From: Streptomyces avidinii
GTDB lineage: Bacteria > Actinomycetota > Actinomycetes > Streptomycetales > Streptomycetaceae
Assembly: GCF_014650695.1 (NCBI RefSeq)
Contig: NZ_BMVL01000007.1
Location: forward strand, 160,984-224,983
Reading direction: 5' to 3'
Length of the DNA stretch: 64,000 nucleotides
Part shown: positions 23,624 through 31,839 of the stretch, piece by piece
Numbering within the stretch: the first letter of the stretch is position 1
Layout: each line of letters opens with the position of its first letter
The notes under the pieces: generated by a model
Databases searched by the model: none
Told to the model about the DNA's origin: nothing
Seen by the model: the letters and a program-made list of their open reading frames with translations, nothing else
Program-made: the position numbers and the translations under genes

Positions 23624-24949
23624 ATGACCGAAGTACACGACGCCCCGCCGGCCGAGCCGGGGGCCCCTCGGGCGGCCGATGCCAGGCCACCCCTGCGCCG
23701 CAGCAAGCGCGACAAGGTCCTCGCGGGCGTGTGCGGCGGCCTCGGCCGGTACTTCGACCTGGACCCGGTGGTCTTCCGCATCGTCCTCGGCGTCCTCGCC
23801 GTCACCGGCGGCGTCGGTCTGATCTTCTACGGCTTCGCGTGGCTGCTGCTCCCCCAGGACGGCGAGGAGGACAGCGAGGCGAAGAAGCTGCTGACCGGCC
23901 GGATCGAGGGCGCGACGCTGGCGGCCGTGTTCGCCGCGCTGGTGGGCTGCGCGCTGTTCCTGTCGATGCTGGACAACGGCGGGCTGGCGGCCTTCTCCGT
24001 CCTGGTCGTCCTGGCGCTGGGCGGAGCCTCGTACTGGTCGCAGCGGCAGCGGCACACCTTCCAGCCCGAGGCGCAGACGCCCGATCCGGCCGGCAGTGCC
24101 CACCGCGCCGGGCACTCGCCGGCCCCGCCGGAGACGAAGGCGCCGCCCACCCCCGGCGGCCCGTCCTGGTGGCGGGATCCGCTGGTCAAGGACGGTACGA
24201 CCGGCCCGGTCGGCGGGACGGGCTACCTGTGGGGGCCCGACGACACCGCGGACCCCGTGGTGGCCGGCCGCACCCCGCAGTCGTCCGCGAAGGCGCCCGC
24301 CGCCCCGGCCCGCCCGCGCGGCGGCATCGGGGGCCGGGTCTTCGTGCTGGCGCTGCTGGCCGGGATCGCGGGGACCGCCGCCACCTGGGAGGGCAATCCG
24401 CTCGGCGGGGCGCTGCAGACGGGGCTCGCCGCCGCGCTGGTCGTCTTCGGTCTGGGTCTCGCGGTCAGCTCCCTGGCGGGGCGCACCGGCTTCGGCACGA
24501 TCGTGCTCGCCGTGTTCACCTCCGGCCTGCTGGCGGGCGCGGCCGTGCTGCCCCACGAGGTCGGCACCGACTGGCGCAGGGTCGAATGGCGTCCGGCCGC
24601 GGTGGCCGACGTACGGCCCGTGTACGAGGCGGGCACCGGGCTCGCCACGCTGGACCTGAGCCGGCTGGACGTGCCGAAGGGCACCACCGTGGCCGTCGAG
24701 GCCTCCATCGAAGCGGGCCGGCTCAAGGTCGTCCTGCCGCGGGAGGTGACCGCGCAGGCCGATGTCACCATCCGGCGCGCGGGCGACGTGCAGCTGCCCG
24801 GGGACCGCGCGGACCGGATCGAGCAGGTCGGCGAGCAGAACCGTACGGAGACCCTGGCGCCGGCGGCCGGCACCGAGGCCGGCGGAACGATCGACCTGCA
24901 CCTCAGTGCGGGTCTGGGACTGGTGGAGGTGGCTCGTGCGGCGTCATGA
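23624..24949 (+). CDS. PspC-domain membrane protein
   Basis: The 441-residue protein has an N-terminal PspC domain (SKRDKVLAGVCGGLGRYFDLDPVVFR, residues ~28-53, then FAWLLLP), further hydrophobic spans around 95-130 and 225-290, and a C-terminal beta-rich region (ATLDLSRLDVPKG...) like the LiaF/DUF4097-type adhesin fold. It faces the PspC-type kinase operon, and both probably answer the same envelope signal. ATG 23624 is chosen by family fit; no strong Shine-Dalgarno. The small membrane gene that follows overlaps it by 14 bp. Confidence 0.88.
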   Translation: MTEVHDAPPAEPGAPRAADARPPLRRSKRDKVLAGVCGGLGRYFDLDPVVFRIVLGVLAVTGGVGLIFYGFAWLLLPQDGEEDSEAKKLLTGRIEGATLAAVFAALVGCALFLSMLDNGGLAAFSVLVVLALGGASYWSQRQRHTFQPEAQTPDPAGSAHRAGHSPAPPETKAPPTPGGPSWWRDPLVKDGTTGPVGGTGYLWGPDDTADPVVAGRTPQSSAKAPAAPARPRGGIGGRVFVLALLAGIAGTAATWEGNPLGGALQTGLAAALVVFGLGLAVSSLAGRTGFGTIVLAVFTSGLLAGAAVLPHEVGTDWRRVEWRPAAVADVRPVYEAGTGLATLDLSRLDVPKGTTVAVEASIEAGRLKVVLPREVTAQADVTIRRAGDVQLPGDRADRIEQVGEQNRTETLAPAAGTEAGGTIDLHLSAGLGLVEVARAAS

Positions 24950-25160
24950 GTTCCAGCCGGGACGGCTGATCGCGGGACTGGTCCTGGTGACGGCGGGCGT
25001 GTTCTACCTGCTGGACAGCACCGGTCGTGCGGACCTGCCCTGGTTCGCGATCATTCCGATGACCCTGGGCGGGCTCTCGCTGGCCGCGCTGGTGGGGCTG
25101 GTGACCTACGCCGTGCGCCGGGACAGGCGCGACCGGATCACCGAGTCCAGCGACAGGTAG
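24936..25160 (+). CDS. small two-helix membrane protein coupled to PspC
   Basis: The 74-residue product has two hydrophobic spans (~10-25 and ~35-58) and a basic tail. GTG 24936 has a perfect GGAGGT site five bases upstream and overlaps the end of the PspC gene by 14 bp, so translation is coupled. Its last 55 bp overlap, tail to tail, the end of the DoxX gene. Uncharacterised; probably an accessory of the PspC system. Confidence 0.75.
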   Translation: MRRHEFQPGRLIAGLVLVTAGVFYLLDSTGRADLPWFAIIPMTLGGLSLAALVGLVTYAVRRDRRDRITESSDR

Positions 25161-25621
25161 GGCGCCCCCGCGAGGATCAGCGGGGTCCACGCCATCAGGT
25201 AGATCAGGTCGTTGCCGTAGTAGTACGGGGTCACCGCCCACGACACCGTGAGCCACAGGCTGAGCGAGATGAGCGCTCCGCCGACGGCCGCGATGCGGGT
25301 CAGCAGGCCGACCAGGGCCCCGAGGCCGACCAGGATCTCCCCGATGGCCAGGGCGACGGCGAAGCCGACGGGCGAGTTCAGCGACAGGTCCACGAGGCCG
25401 GGGATCGCGGAGGTGTCGCGCACCCCGCGCATCAGGTCGCCGATGGAGCCGTCTCCGGAGGCGGAGAGGAACGCCGGGTCGGTCAGTTTGTCGATCCCCG
25501 CGTACACGAAGGTCACGCCGAGGAAGAGCCGCAGGGGCAGCAGCGCGTGCCGGGAGGCCAGCTCGCGCAGCCCCACGACGCCGCGCGGGGCATCGGTCTC
25601 AAGAACATCGGTTCGGTTCAC
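25106..25621 (-). CDS. DoxX-family membrane protein
   Basis: The 171-residue protein has four hydrophobic spans and family features (LRLFLGVTFVYAGIDKL near 28-44, GLGALVGLLTR near 100-110, YYYGNDLIYLMAW). DoxX proteins of actinobacteria take part in membrane redox and stress complexes. The GTG start at 25621 has no clear ribosome-binding site. The coding ends of this gene and the preceding small membrane gene overlap by 55 bp on opposite strands. Confidence 0.88.
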   Translation of the reverse strand: MNRTDVLETDAPRGVVGLRELASRHALLPLRLFLGVTFVYAGIDKLTDPAFLSASGDGSIGDLMRGVRDTSAIPGLVDLSLNSPVGFAVALAIGEILVGLGALVGLLTRIAAVGGALISLSLWLTVSWAVTPYYYGNDLIYLMAWTPLILAGAPYLSLDSVIRSRLSRRTA

Positions 25622-25639
25622 GGGACATGTGTACCCCGA

Positions 25640-26896
25640 TCACTCGGCAACATCGATGGTGCAGCGGTTGGATTCCACCCCCGCAGCCGTGACCACCTGG
25701 ACCTCGACGCGCCCCGGCTCCACCTCCGCCGGGACCGGCACGGTCAGCACGGCGTCGGAGGGATTGGTGAATCCGCCCGCCACCGGGACCAGCGGCACGT
25801 GCACGTGCACCGCCCCGACCCGTACGACCAGACGGGCCAGCATCTCCGGCGTCTGCGCCCCCGGGGGTACGAAGCCCACGCCCCGGATCTCGATGTCGTC
25901 CCCGGGGCGGACGGCTGCGTCCAGGTCCCCGGGCTCCCGTCTGCGCACCACCGACAGCACCAGCGGACGGCTGCCCTCCGCGTACTTCGCCGCCAGGTAC
26001 ACCACGGCGGACAGCGCCACCAGAAGGGCCAGCGCCCACGGCAGCTGAGGCAACCGGTCCGGGAAGCGCGCCAGCGAGGCCACGGCGTAGCCGAGCACGA
26101 CCGTCGAGACGAGCACGTACTGGGCGTCCGGGAAGCTTCCGCGGCCCGCATCGTCCGTCAGCAGGTCCACCCCGCGCGGACGGTCGGCCGGCAGCTTCTG
26201 CAAGCGCTGGTTCATGATCCGTACGGACACCACCCGGCGGACCAGCACCGCCACGGCGGAGGTCAGCGAGACGACCGCCAGCAGCGGCAGCGCCCGGTCC
26301 AGCGCGAGGCCCGCGTACAGCGCCTGCCGCTCGGGCCCGGGCGCCGAGGCGGCCAGCCGCAGCGCGGGCAGCAGCGTGGCGAAGGCCGTCAGCACCACCC
26401 AGGCGCTGGGCACCGCCTTGGAGGTGGACAGCCGGTTGTCCTCACCGACCAGCGGGGCCAGCAGCCCGCCGCGCACCGACTGGGCGCGGGCCGCGACCGT
26501 GAGCAGCCCGGCCAGCACCAGGGCGGCCAGCAGCCCGGCGGTGCGCGCCGTGGACCAGCCGGTGCCGAGCGCAGCGGCGACCTGCACCAGCAGCAGGACC
26601 CCGGCGGCGATCCAGACGGCGAGGACGGCCCGCCGGGAGAACAGGTACAGCCAGGAGTTCCCGGCCTCCCGGCCCCGGTCGGCGACGGTGCGGGCGGACA
26701 GGGTCAGCTCGTCGGAGACCCACTGCCGGGAGGCGCCGAGCGAGTGGGCCACGGCAGCCGGCACGCCCTGGCCGGAGGCGAACTCGTCGCGCTTCTCCAG
26801 GAACGCTGCGACGGCGCGGCGGTGGCCCTCCCGTGCGCACTCGTCGCAGGCGCAGGAGGTGGTGTGGGTACCTCGGGACATCTCTTGGACAGCCAC
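25640..26896 (-). CDS. large membrane protein with Cys-rich N-terminus and Ig-like tail
   Basis: The 418-residue product has a short Cys cluster (CACDEC near residues 15-20), about eight hydrophobic spans between ~85 and ~320, and a C-terminal beta-rich IPT/TIG-like domain (~340-418). I do not recognise a characterised family. GTG 26896 is the upstream start; ATG 26881 is possible. It lies 18 bp upstream of the DoxX gene on the same strand, so the two may be one operon. The Cys cluster could bind zinc or a redox centre. Confidence 0.7.
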   Translation of the reverse strand: MAVQEMSRGTHTTSCACDECAREGHRRAVAAFLEKRDEFASGQGVPAAVAHSLGASRQWVSDELTLSARTVADRGREAGNSWLYLFSRRAVLAVWIAAGVLLLVQVAAALGTGWSTARTAGLLAALVLAGLLTVAARAQSVRGGLLAPLVGEDNRLSTSKAVPSAWVVLTAFATLLPALRLAASAPGPERQALYAGLALDRALPLLAVVSLTSAVAVLVRRVVSVRIMNQRLQKLPADRPRGVDLLTDDAGRGSFPDAQYVLVSTVVLGYAVASLARFPDRLPQLPWALALLVALSAVVYLAAKYAEGSRPLVLSVVRRREPGDLDAAVRPGDDIEIRGVGFVPPGAQTPEMLARLVVRVGAVHVHVPLVPVAGGFTNPSDAVLTVPVPAEVEPGRVEVQVVTAAGVESNRCTIDVAE

Positions 26897-26998
26897 GGAC
26901 GTGCCGCCTCTCTGAACTACGGTGCAATGCCAGCGAATTGTGCCCCACTGCGACAGTGCTCCGGATTGCGCACGATGTCAGAGCAGGTGATTAACGGT

Positions 26999-27760
26999 TC
27001 ATGATGTTGACGCCACCAGTTCCCTGAGTGGCTGGTAGCTCACCCAGGCCGCCAGATCGGAGCCGAACCGCTCGCGCGTCAGGGCCGCGGCGCGGTGGTC
27101 GACGGGCACCGGCTTCCCGGCGGCCCGGGCGATCAGCTGCACCTGCGCGGCCCGCTCCGCCTCGATGAACCACCAGACGGCGGCGTCCACCGAATCCCCC
27201 ACCGTCAGCAGCCCCCGGTTGCGCAGGATCAGCGCCTTGTACGGGCCCAGCGCGAGCGCGGTCCGCTCCGGCTCGTCGGCCCCGGAGTACTCGTCGAGCA
27301 GCGCGTGGTCCTCGTAGAAGGCGCAGGCCTCCTCGGTGATCGGGGCCAGCAGCTCGCCCAGCGCCGCGAGCGCCCGCCCGTACGGGCCCTGCGCGCGGAC
27401 GACGGCGACCACCTCGGGCCGCCGACGGTGCACGGCCGCGTGCACGGCGAAGGCGAGCTGGTTGACCCGGCGCCCGCCCCGGACCACCCGGCCGTCCCCG
27501 TCGACCAGCAGCAGGTCGTCCGCGGTGAGCGCGCCGAAGGCCCGGCCGAAGGGGTTCACCCAGTAGCAGTCCTCGAACTCCGGGTCCCGTGCGGTGATCT
27601 GCCCGGCCACCCCGTCCTGGTGGCCGAGGCGCGCCAGCAGCCGCAGCGCCTCGGCGAGCCGTTCCTTGCGGTGGGCGCGCGCCGCCTCGACGGTGTCGTG
27701 CACGGGCGGCATCTCGAACCCCAGCCGCTCCACGGGCACGGGTACGGGCTGATCCGGCAT
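26999..27760 (-). CDS. class II aldolase/adducin-family protein lacking zinc ligands
   Basis: The 253-residue protein aligns with the class II aldolase fold (GQITARDP, NPFGRAFG, a residue ~84 VDGDGRVV turn, LLTVGDSVDAA). However, the metal-binding HxH before the SPYG turn is R122-A-Q124 (RAQGPYG), and the third His of N-H-G-L-L-T-V-G is Arg182. The classical zinc site is therefore absent, and aldolase or epimerase chemistry is unlikely as such. ATG 27760 follows GAGGGAG. It sits upstream of nothing on its strand and downstream of guaA. Role unknown: a regulator, scaffold or metal-free enzyme. Confidence 0.85.
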   Translation of the reverse strand: MPDQPVPVPVERLGFEMPPVHDTVEAARAHRKERLAEALRLLARLGHQDGVAGQITARDPEFEDCYWVNPFGRAFGALTADDLLLVDGDGRVVRGGRRVNQLAFAVHAAVHRRRPEVVAVVRAQGPYGRALAALGELLAPITEEACAFYEDHALLDEYSGADEPERTALALGPYKALILRNRGLLTVGDSVDAAVWWFIEAERAAQVQLIARAAGKPVPVDHRAAALTRERFGSDLAAWVSYQPLRELVASTS

Positions 27761-27832
27761 GGGCGCTCCCTCGGACGGCTCGGTTCGCCGCGCAAGGTAC
27801 CCGGGGCCCTGCCAACTGGCCAGAGAAACGGC

Positions 27833-27866
27833 GAAGCCGCCGCCCGCGGTGACGGGCGGCGGCTTC
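27833..27866 (-). terminator. guaA terminator
   Basis: GAAGCCGCCGCCCG (27833-27846) and its exact complement (27853-27866) form a 14-bp stem with a six-base loop, 18 bases after the guaA stop. Confidence 0.85.
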
Positions 27867-27884
27867 ACGGCGATCCGGGTGGGA

Positions 27885-29471
27885 CTACTCCCACTCGATG
27901 GTGCCCGGGGGCTTGCTCGTGCAGTCGAGGACGACCCGGTTCACGTTCGCCACCTCGTTGGTGATGCGGGTCGAGATCCGCGCGAGCACCTCGTACGGCA
28001 TGCGCGTCCAGTCCGCGGTCATCGCGTCCTCGGAGGAGACGGGGCGCAGCACGATCGGGTGGCCGTAGGTGCGACCGTCGCCCTGGACGCCGACGCTGCG
28101 GACGTCCGCGAGCAGGACGACCGGGCACTGCCAGATCTCGCGGTCCAGGCCGGCCGCGGTGAGCTCGTGGCGGGCGATGGCATCGGCCTCGCGGAGCAGG
28201 TCCAGGCGCTCCTTGGTGACCTCGCCGACGATGCGGATACCGAGGCCGGGACCCGGGAAGGGCTGGCGCTGGACGATCTCGTCCGGCAGGCCGAGCTCCT
28301 GGCCGACCATCCGGACCTCGTCCTTGAACAGCTGGCGCAGCGGCTCGACGAGCTCGAACTCGATGTCGTCGGGGAGCCCGCCGACGTTGTGGTGGGACTT
28401 GATGTTGGCGGTGCCGGTGCCGCCGCCGGACTCGACGACGTCCGGGTACAGGGTGCCCTGCACCAGGAAGGCCACCGCCGGGCCGTCCTCCTGGAGGATC
28501 TCCAGCTGGGCCTGCTCGAAGACGCGGATGAACTCGCGGCCGATGATCTTGCGCTTGGTCTCCGGGTCGGAGACGCCGGCGAGCGCGGTCAGGAAGCGCT
28601 CCTGCGCGTCGACGACCTTCAGCTGCACGCCGGTCGCGGCGACGAAGTCCTTCTCGACCTGCTCGGTCTCGCCCTTGCGCATCAGACCGTGGTCGACGTA
28701 GACGCAGGTCAGCTGCGAGCCGATGGCCTTCTGCACGAGGGCCGCGGCGACGGCGGAGTCCACGCCGCCGGAGAGACCGCAGATGGCGCGCTTGTCGCCG
28801 ACCTGCTCGCGGATGGCCGCGATCTGCTCCTCGACGATGTTGCCGGTGGTCCAGCTGGGGGCGAGGCCGGCGCCGCGGTAGAGGAAGTGCTCCAGGATCT
28901 GCTGGCCGTGCGTGGAGTGCATCACCTCGGGGTGGTACTGCACGCCGTACAGCTTCTTCTCGTCGTTCTCGAAGGCGGCGACCGGGACGACGTCGGTCGA
29001 CGCGGTGACGGCGAAGCCCTCGGGGGCGGCGGAGCAGGCGTCGCCGTGGGACATCCACACCGACTGGTTCGCGGGGGTGCCCTCGAAGAGGGTGGAGCCG
29101 TTCTTGGAGACGGCCAGCGGGGTGCGGCCGTACTCGCGGGCGCCGGTGTTGTCGACCTGGCCACCGAGGGTGACGGCCATCAGCTGGAAGCCGTAGCACA
29201 TGCCGAAGACGGGGACGCCGGCCTCGAAGAGGGCCCGGTCGATCCGCGGGGCGCCCTCCTCGTACACGGAGGACGGACCGCCGGAGAGGATGATCGCCTT
29301 GGGGTTCTTGGCCAGCATCTCGTCGACGGGCATCGAGCTCGGCACGATCTCGCTGTAGACCCGTGCCTCGCGGACGCGGCGGGCGATGAGCTGGGCGTAC
29401 TGGGCGCCGAAGTCGACGACGAGAACCGTGTCCGGGGCGCTGTCGTGGGCGGCGGAGGGTGCTTCTGGCAC
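27885..29471 (-). CDS. guaA: GMP synthase (glutamine-hydrolysing)
   Basis: It converts XMP to GMP with ATP and glutamine-derived ammonia, the last step of guanine nucleotide synthesis. The 528-residue protein has the class I amidotransferase triad Cys92 (GMCYGFQ), His180 and Glu182 (YHPEV), the P-loop SGGVDS at 234-239, and the C-terminal dimerisation domain ending in GTIEWE. GTG 29471 follows GGAAGG. The guaB and guaB3 genes lie 21 kb away in the same window. Confidence 0.97.
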   Translation of the reverse strand: MPEAPSAAHDSAPDTVLVVDFGAQYAQLIARRVREARVYSEIVPSSMPVDEMLAKNPKAIILSGGPSSVYEEGAPRIDRALFEAGVPVFGMCYGFQLMAVTLGGQVDNTGAREYGRTPLAVSKNGSTLFEGTPANQSVWMSHGDACSAAPEGFAVTASTDVVPVAAFENDEKKLYGVQYHPEVMHSTHGQQILEHFLYRGAGLAPSWTTGNIVEEQIAAIREQVGDKRAICGLSGGVDSAVAAALVQKAIGSQLTCVYVDHGLMRKGETEQVEKDFVAATGVQLKVVDAQERFLTALAGVSDPETKRKIIGREFIRVFEQAQLEILQEDGPAVAFLVQGTLYPDVVESGGGTGTANIKSHHNVGGLPDDIEFELVEPLRQLFKDEVRMVGQELGLPDEIVQRQPFPGPGLGIRIVGEVTKERLDLLREADAIARHELTAAGLDREIWQCPVVLLADVRSVGVQGDGRTYGHPIVLRPVSSEDAMTADWTRMPYEVLARISTRITNEVANVNRVVLDCTSKPPGTIEWE

Positions 29472-29541
29472 GGGGCGGCCTTCCGGCGGAAGAGGTGGCT
29501 GTTTTGTCGATTCTAACGGGGGACGCCGGGCCCTCTTCGTC

Positions 29542-30405
29542 TCACCATCCGAATCCCGGCGCCTCCACTGCCCGACGTGCCCGGCTGATCACGCACTGTG
29601 CGTCCGCTCCGAAGGCGGCGGATTCACGGAGGGCCTGCCAGGCCCGGAGGTGGGTGGCGACGCTGTCGGTGTCGTCCAGCCAGAGTTCCGCGTGCCAGGT
29701 CTCCACGACCACCTGCCGGTCGTCGTAGATCCAGAATCCGAGTCCTGGCGGGATCTGCAGAGCCGCCCCGAGGGGGACGATCCCCAGTTCCACGGTGTCG
29801 AGGCCGATCACACCGTGCAGTCGGTCGAGCTGGGCGCTGAGTACCGAGGGCGAACAGATCCGAGCATGGAGAACCGCTTCCCACAACAGGATTCGGTAGC
29901 GCTTTCCGGAGTCGTACAGCCCCTCTTGCCGCTTCATCCGGGAACGCACGGCTTCTTCGATGTCTCTGGGCGTCTGATGCAGATCCGCGAAGCGGCTGAG
30001 GATCGCACGCGCATAGTCAGGCGTCTGAAGCACCCCGACGACCCAGGACGATTCCCACGCGCGGAGCACACGCGCGTCCGCCTGCGCCTGGTTGTGCACA
30101 TCCTGTACAGGCCGAAGTCCCCCGGCCAGCTGGCGGCGCCACGAGCGGATCCTGGATTCCAGCCCGCGCAGCCGGGACAGCAGCTCCTCCGCTGCTTCCG
30201 GTTGCTCGACCCCCGCCGCCCACGCCCTCAGGTCGTCCGCCGTGGCTGTCTGCCGCCCCGTCTCCAGCTTGCTGACCTTCGACTGAGTCCAGCCAAGACG
30301 CGCCGCCAGCGCCGTACCAGTAAGCCGAATTCCGGGGCAGGCCTCACGCAGCTCCCGCAGCCTCACGCCGAGGGCCGCTCTCGCCTGCTGGTAGTCCGTA
30401 CTCAC
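29542..30405 (-). CDS. XRE regulator with DUF5753-type ligand domain
   Basis: The 287-residue protein has an N-terminal helix-turn-helix (ALAARLGWTQSKVSKLETGRQTA, residues ~31-53) and a DUF5753 domain (WVVGVLQTPDYARAIL ... PPGLGFWIYDD). Such regulators are highly duplicated in Streptomyces and are usually paired with a small or mid-size partner that modulates them. Here the partner is the DUF6879 gene 13 bp upstream on the same strand. GTG 30405 is the natural start. It probably controls this locus and developmental or antibiotic genes, by analogy with WhiJ-type systems. Confidence 0.9.
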   Translation of the reverse strand: MSTDYQQARAALGVRLRELREACPGIRLTGTALAARLGWTQSKVSKLETGRQTATADDLRAWAAGVEQPEAAEELLSRLRGLESRIRSWRRQLAGGLRPVQDVHNQAQADARVLRAWESSWVVGVLQTPDYARAILSRFADLHQTPRDIEEAVRSRMKRQEGLYDSGKRYRILLWEAVLHARICSPSVLSAQLDRLHGVIGLDTVELGIVPLGAALQIPPGLGFWIYDDRQVVVETWHAELWLDDTDSVATHLRAWQALRESAAFGADAQCVISRARRAVEAPGFGW

Positions 30406-30418
30406 CGGTTGCACACGC

Positions 30419-31177
30419 TCACTGCTGCTCGGCTGCCGCCAGTGCTGCGGCGAACGTCCCGCACGAGACGGCGTAGTGCCAGGCCGTGTCCCGCACCTGG
30501 GCGTAACGATTGACCTCGACAGGCTCGGTGACCAGCTCGACGTCGAGCAGATTGTCGCCCTCGTCGAAATTGAGCACAGCGACGAGCCGGGAATCGAAGA
30601 TCCAGAAATCCTCGGTGGGCAACCGCAGCCGCTCGGCGTCCGCACGCCACAGATTGCGGATCTCCTCCCCGAGCGCGATGTTCTTCTCGGTGTGAGCCAT
30701 GAGGTAGCGCTGCCCCGGAGTCGGGCGGCTGTCGACAACACGTACACGACCAACCGTGGCTCCGCCTGATGTCTTCTGCCGAATGGTCGTGCTCCACGCT
30801 GTTTCCATGTCCCATGACGGACTCTCGCCCCGCAGGAACTGGGCGTACGTGTCAGTGGCTTCGTCTGAGGCGTACCGGCAGCGCGTCTCCAGCCGCCACG
30901 CGGTGTGCTTGAAGTTCTCGAACAGCCTCCCGAAGGCAGCCAGGTCGATGATGCGGGGCACGCGGATGACCTCCTTGGGGCCGAAGTCGACAAGCAGTTC
31001 GCGCGGAACCACGATCGCCGTCTCACCTGGCGAGAGGTGACGCAGCTGGGCGACGTCATCGGGATCGGTGAGCGGCGGTCCGTGGACTACGACTTCTCCG
31101 CTGTCGAGATCTTCATGCACGGCGGGACAGCCACCTTCGCCGCTGCCTGTGCCGTTGAAGCGCAACCTGCGTGCCAT
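30419..31177 (-). CDS. DUF6879 protein paired with XRE regulator
   Basis: The 252-residue protein carries a DUF6879 domain in its C-terminal two-thirds (the AWRLETRCRYASDE start, a GRVRVVDSRPTPGQRY strand, EDFWIFDSRLVAVLNFDEGD). The N-terminal ~80 residues hold no known domain. ATG 31177 has AGGAG six bases upstream; the frame continues further but without homology. DUF6879 proteins almost always sit next to XRE/DUF5753 regulators and are thought to be their partners. Biochemistry is unknown. Confidence 0.87.
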   Translation of the reverse strand: MARRLRFNGTGSGEGGCPAVHEDLDSGEVVVHGPPLTDPDDVAQLRHLSPGETAIVVPRELLVDFGPKEVIRVPRIIDLAAFGRLFENFKHTAWRLETRCRYASDEATDTYAQFLRGESPSWDMETAWSTTIRQKTSGGATVGRVRVVDSRPTPGQRYLMAHTEKNIALGEEIRNLWRADAERLRLPTEDFWIFDSRLVAVLNFDEGDNLLDVELVTEPVEVNRYAQVRDTAWHYAVSCGTFAAALAAAEQQ

Positions 31178-31321
31178 TGCTCCTGCCCCTTCGTCGCGCC
31201 AGTTCCGCTTCAAAGGATGTCGGCTGCCACGCAGGAATGTCGATGCATGACCAACCACAGCAGAGGAATAATCGCGAATAGTCTCGCGTGGCCCCAACCG
31301 ACGCTCTCTAGCGTGCCGTTC

Positions 31322-31516
31322 ATGGCATCACTGACAACCATGAGCCCACCTGTGCATCTGTCACTTCCTTCGGAGGCTCCGAAACCGGCCGCAGGCTGCG
31401 ACGTGTGCGCGGCACTGGCGAACCAGCGCTCGGAGGCCCACCGGCGGGGTGACCTCTCGGCTGTGTCGGACTGCAATGTGGAGATCGTCGCTCACCGTGG
31501 GCGCAGCCGATGCTGA
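31322..31516 (+). CDS. small CxxC protein (Streptomyces-specific)
   Basis: The 64-residue product has a conserved-looking core (GCDVCAALANQRSEAHRRGDLSA, then SDCNVEI), a pattern met in small proteins beside XRE/DUF regulators in Streptomyces. TAGCGT (31308-31313) lies eight bases before the ATG, so the message is probably leaderless. An ATG six codons in (31340) is an alternative. Its end overlaps the next start by seven bases. It is divergent from the DUF6879/XRE pair. Function unknown. Confidence 0.68.
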   Translation: MASLTTMSPPVHLSLPSEAPKPAAGCDVCAALANQRSEAHRRGDLSAVSDCNVEIVAHRGRSRC

Positions 31517-31743
31517 GCCCACGAGCGGTCCTCCGGTACGTCGCACACACCATCCAGCACGCGCCGGAGGGCGGCGTCACCTACGAGGTCTTCTGCACGG
31601 CGTACCGATGCGGGGCCGAGTCCGGGCCACAGGACGAGCAAGGAGCAGCGCAGGACTGGGCACTGCGGCACACGGGGCGGACCGGCCACAACCTGTTCCG
31701 GCGCGTGTACACCGACCACGCGCGCGTCACACCAGCTGAATAA
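31510..31743 (+). CDS. DUF7848-like small protein
   Basis: The 77-residue protein (SPRAVLRYVAHTIQH start, a Cys pair TAYRC, then a HTGRTGHNLFRRVYTDHARV end) matches a Streptomyces-restricted small-protein family that I know as DUF7848. The Cys/His layout could bind zinc. Its ATG overlaps the preceding gene's stop (ATGCTGA), so it is translationally coupled. The two form a tiny operon divergent from the DUF6879/XRE pair. Confidence 0.75.
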   Translation: MLSPRAVLRYVAHTIQHAPEGGVTYEVFCTAYRCGAESGPQDEQGAAQDWALRHTGRTGHNLFRRVYTDHARVTPAE

Positions 31744-31839
31744 GGGACCGCCGGCCACTGCGTGCGATCGGTCACTCGTTCGTGTGGACCCCAAGGATTT
31801 CGGGGAGAACAGCGGGCTGCAACTCCAAAACTTGGCGTT

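Noticed and set aside
31744..31839. left end of the TnpB element
   Set aside because: No recognisable terminal hairpin or target-adjacent motif could be fixed in this interval.
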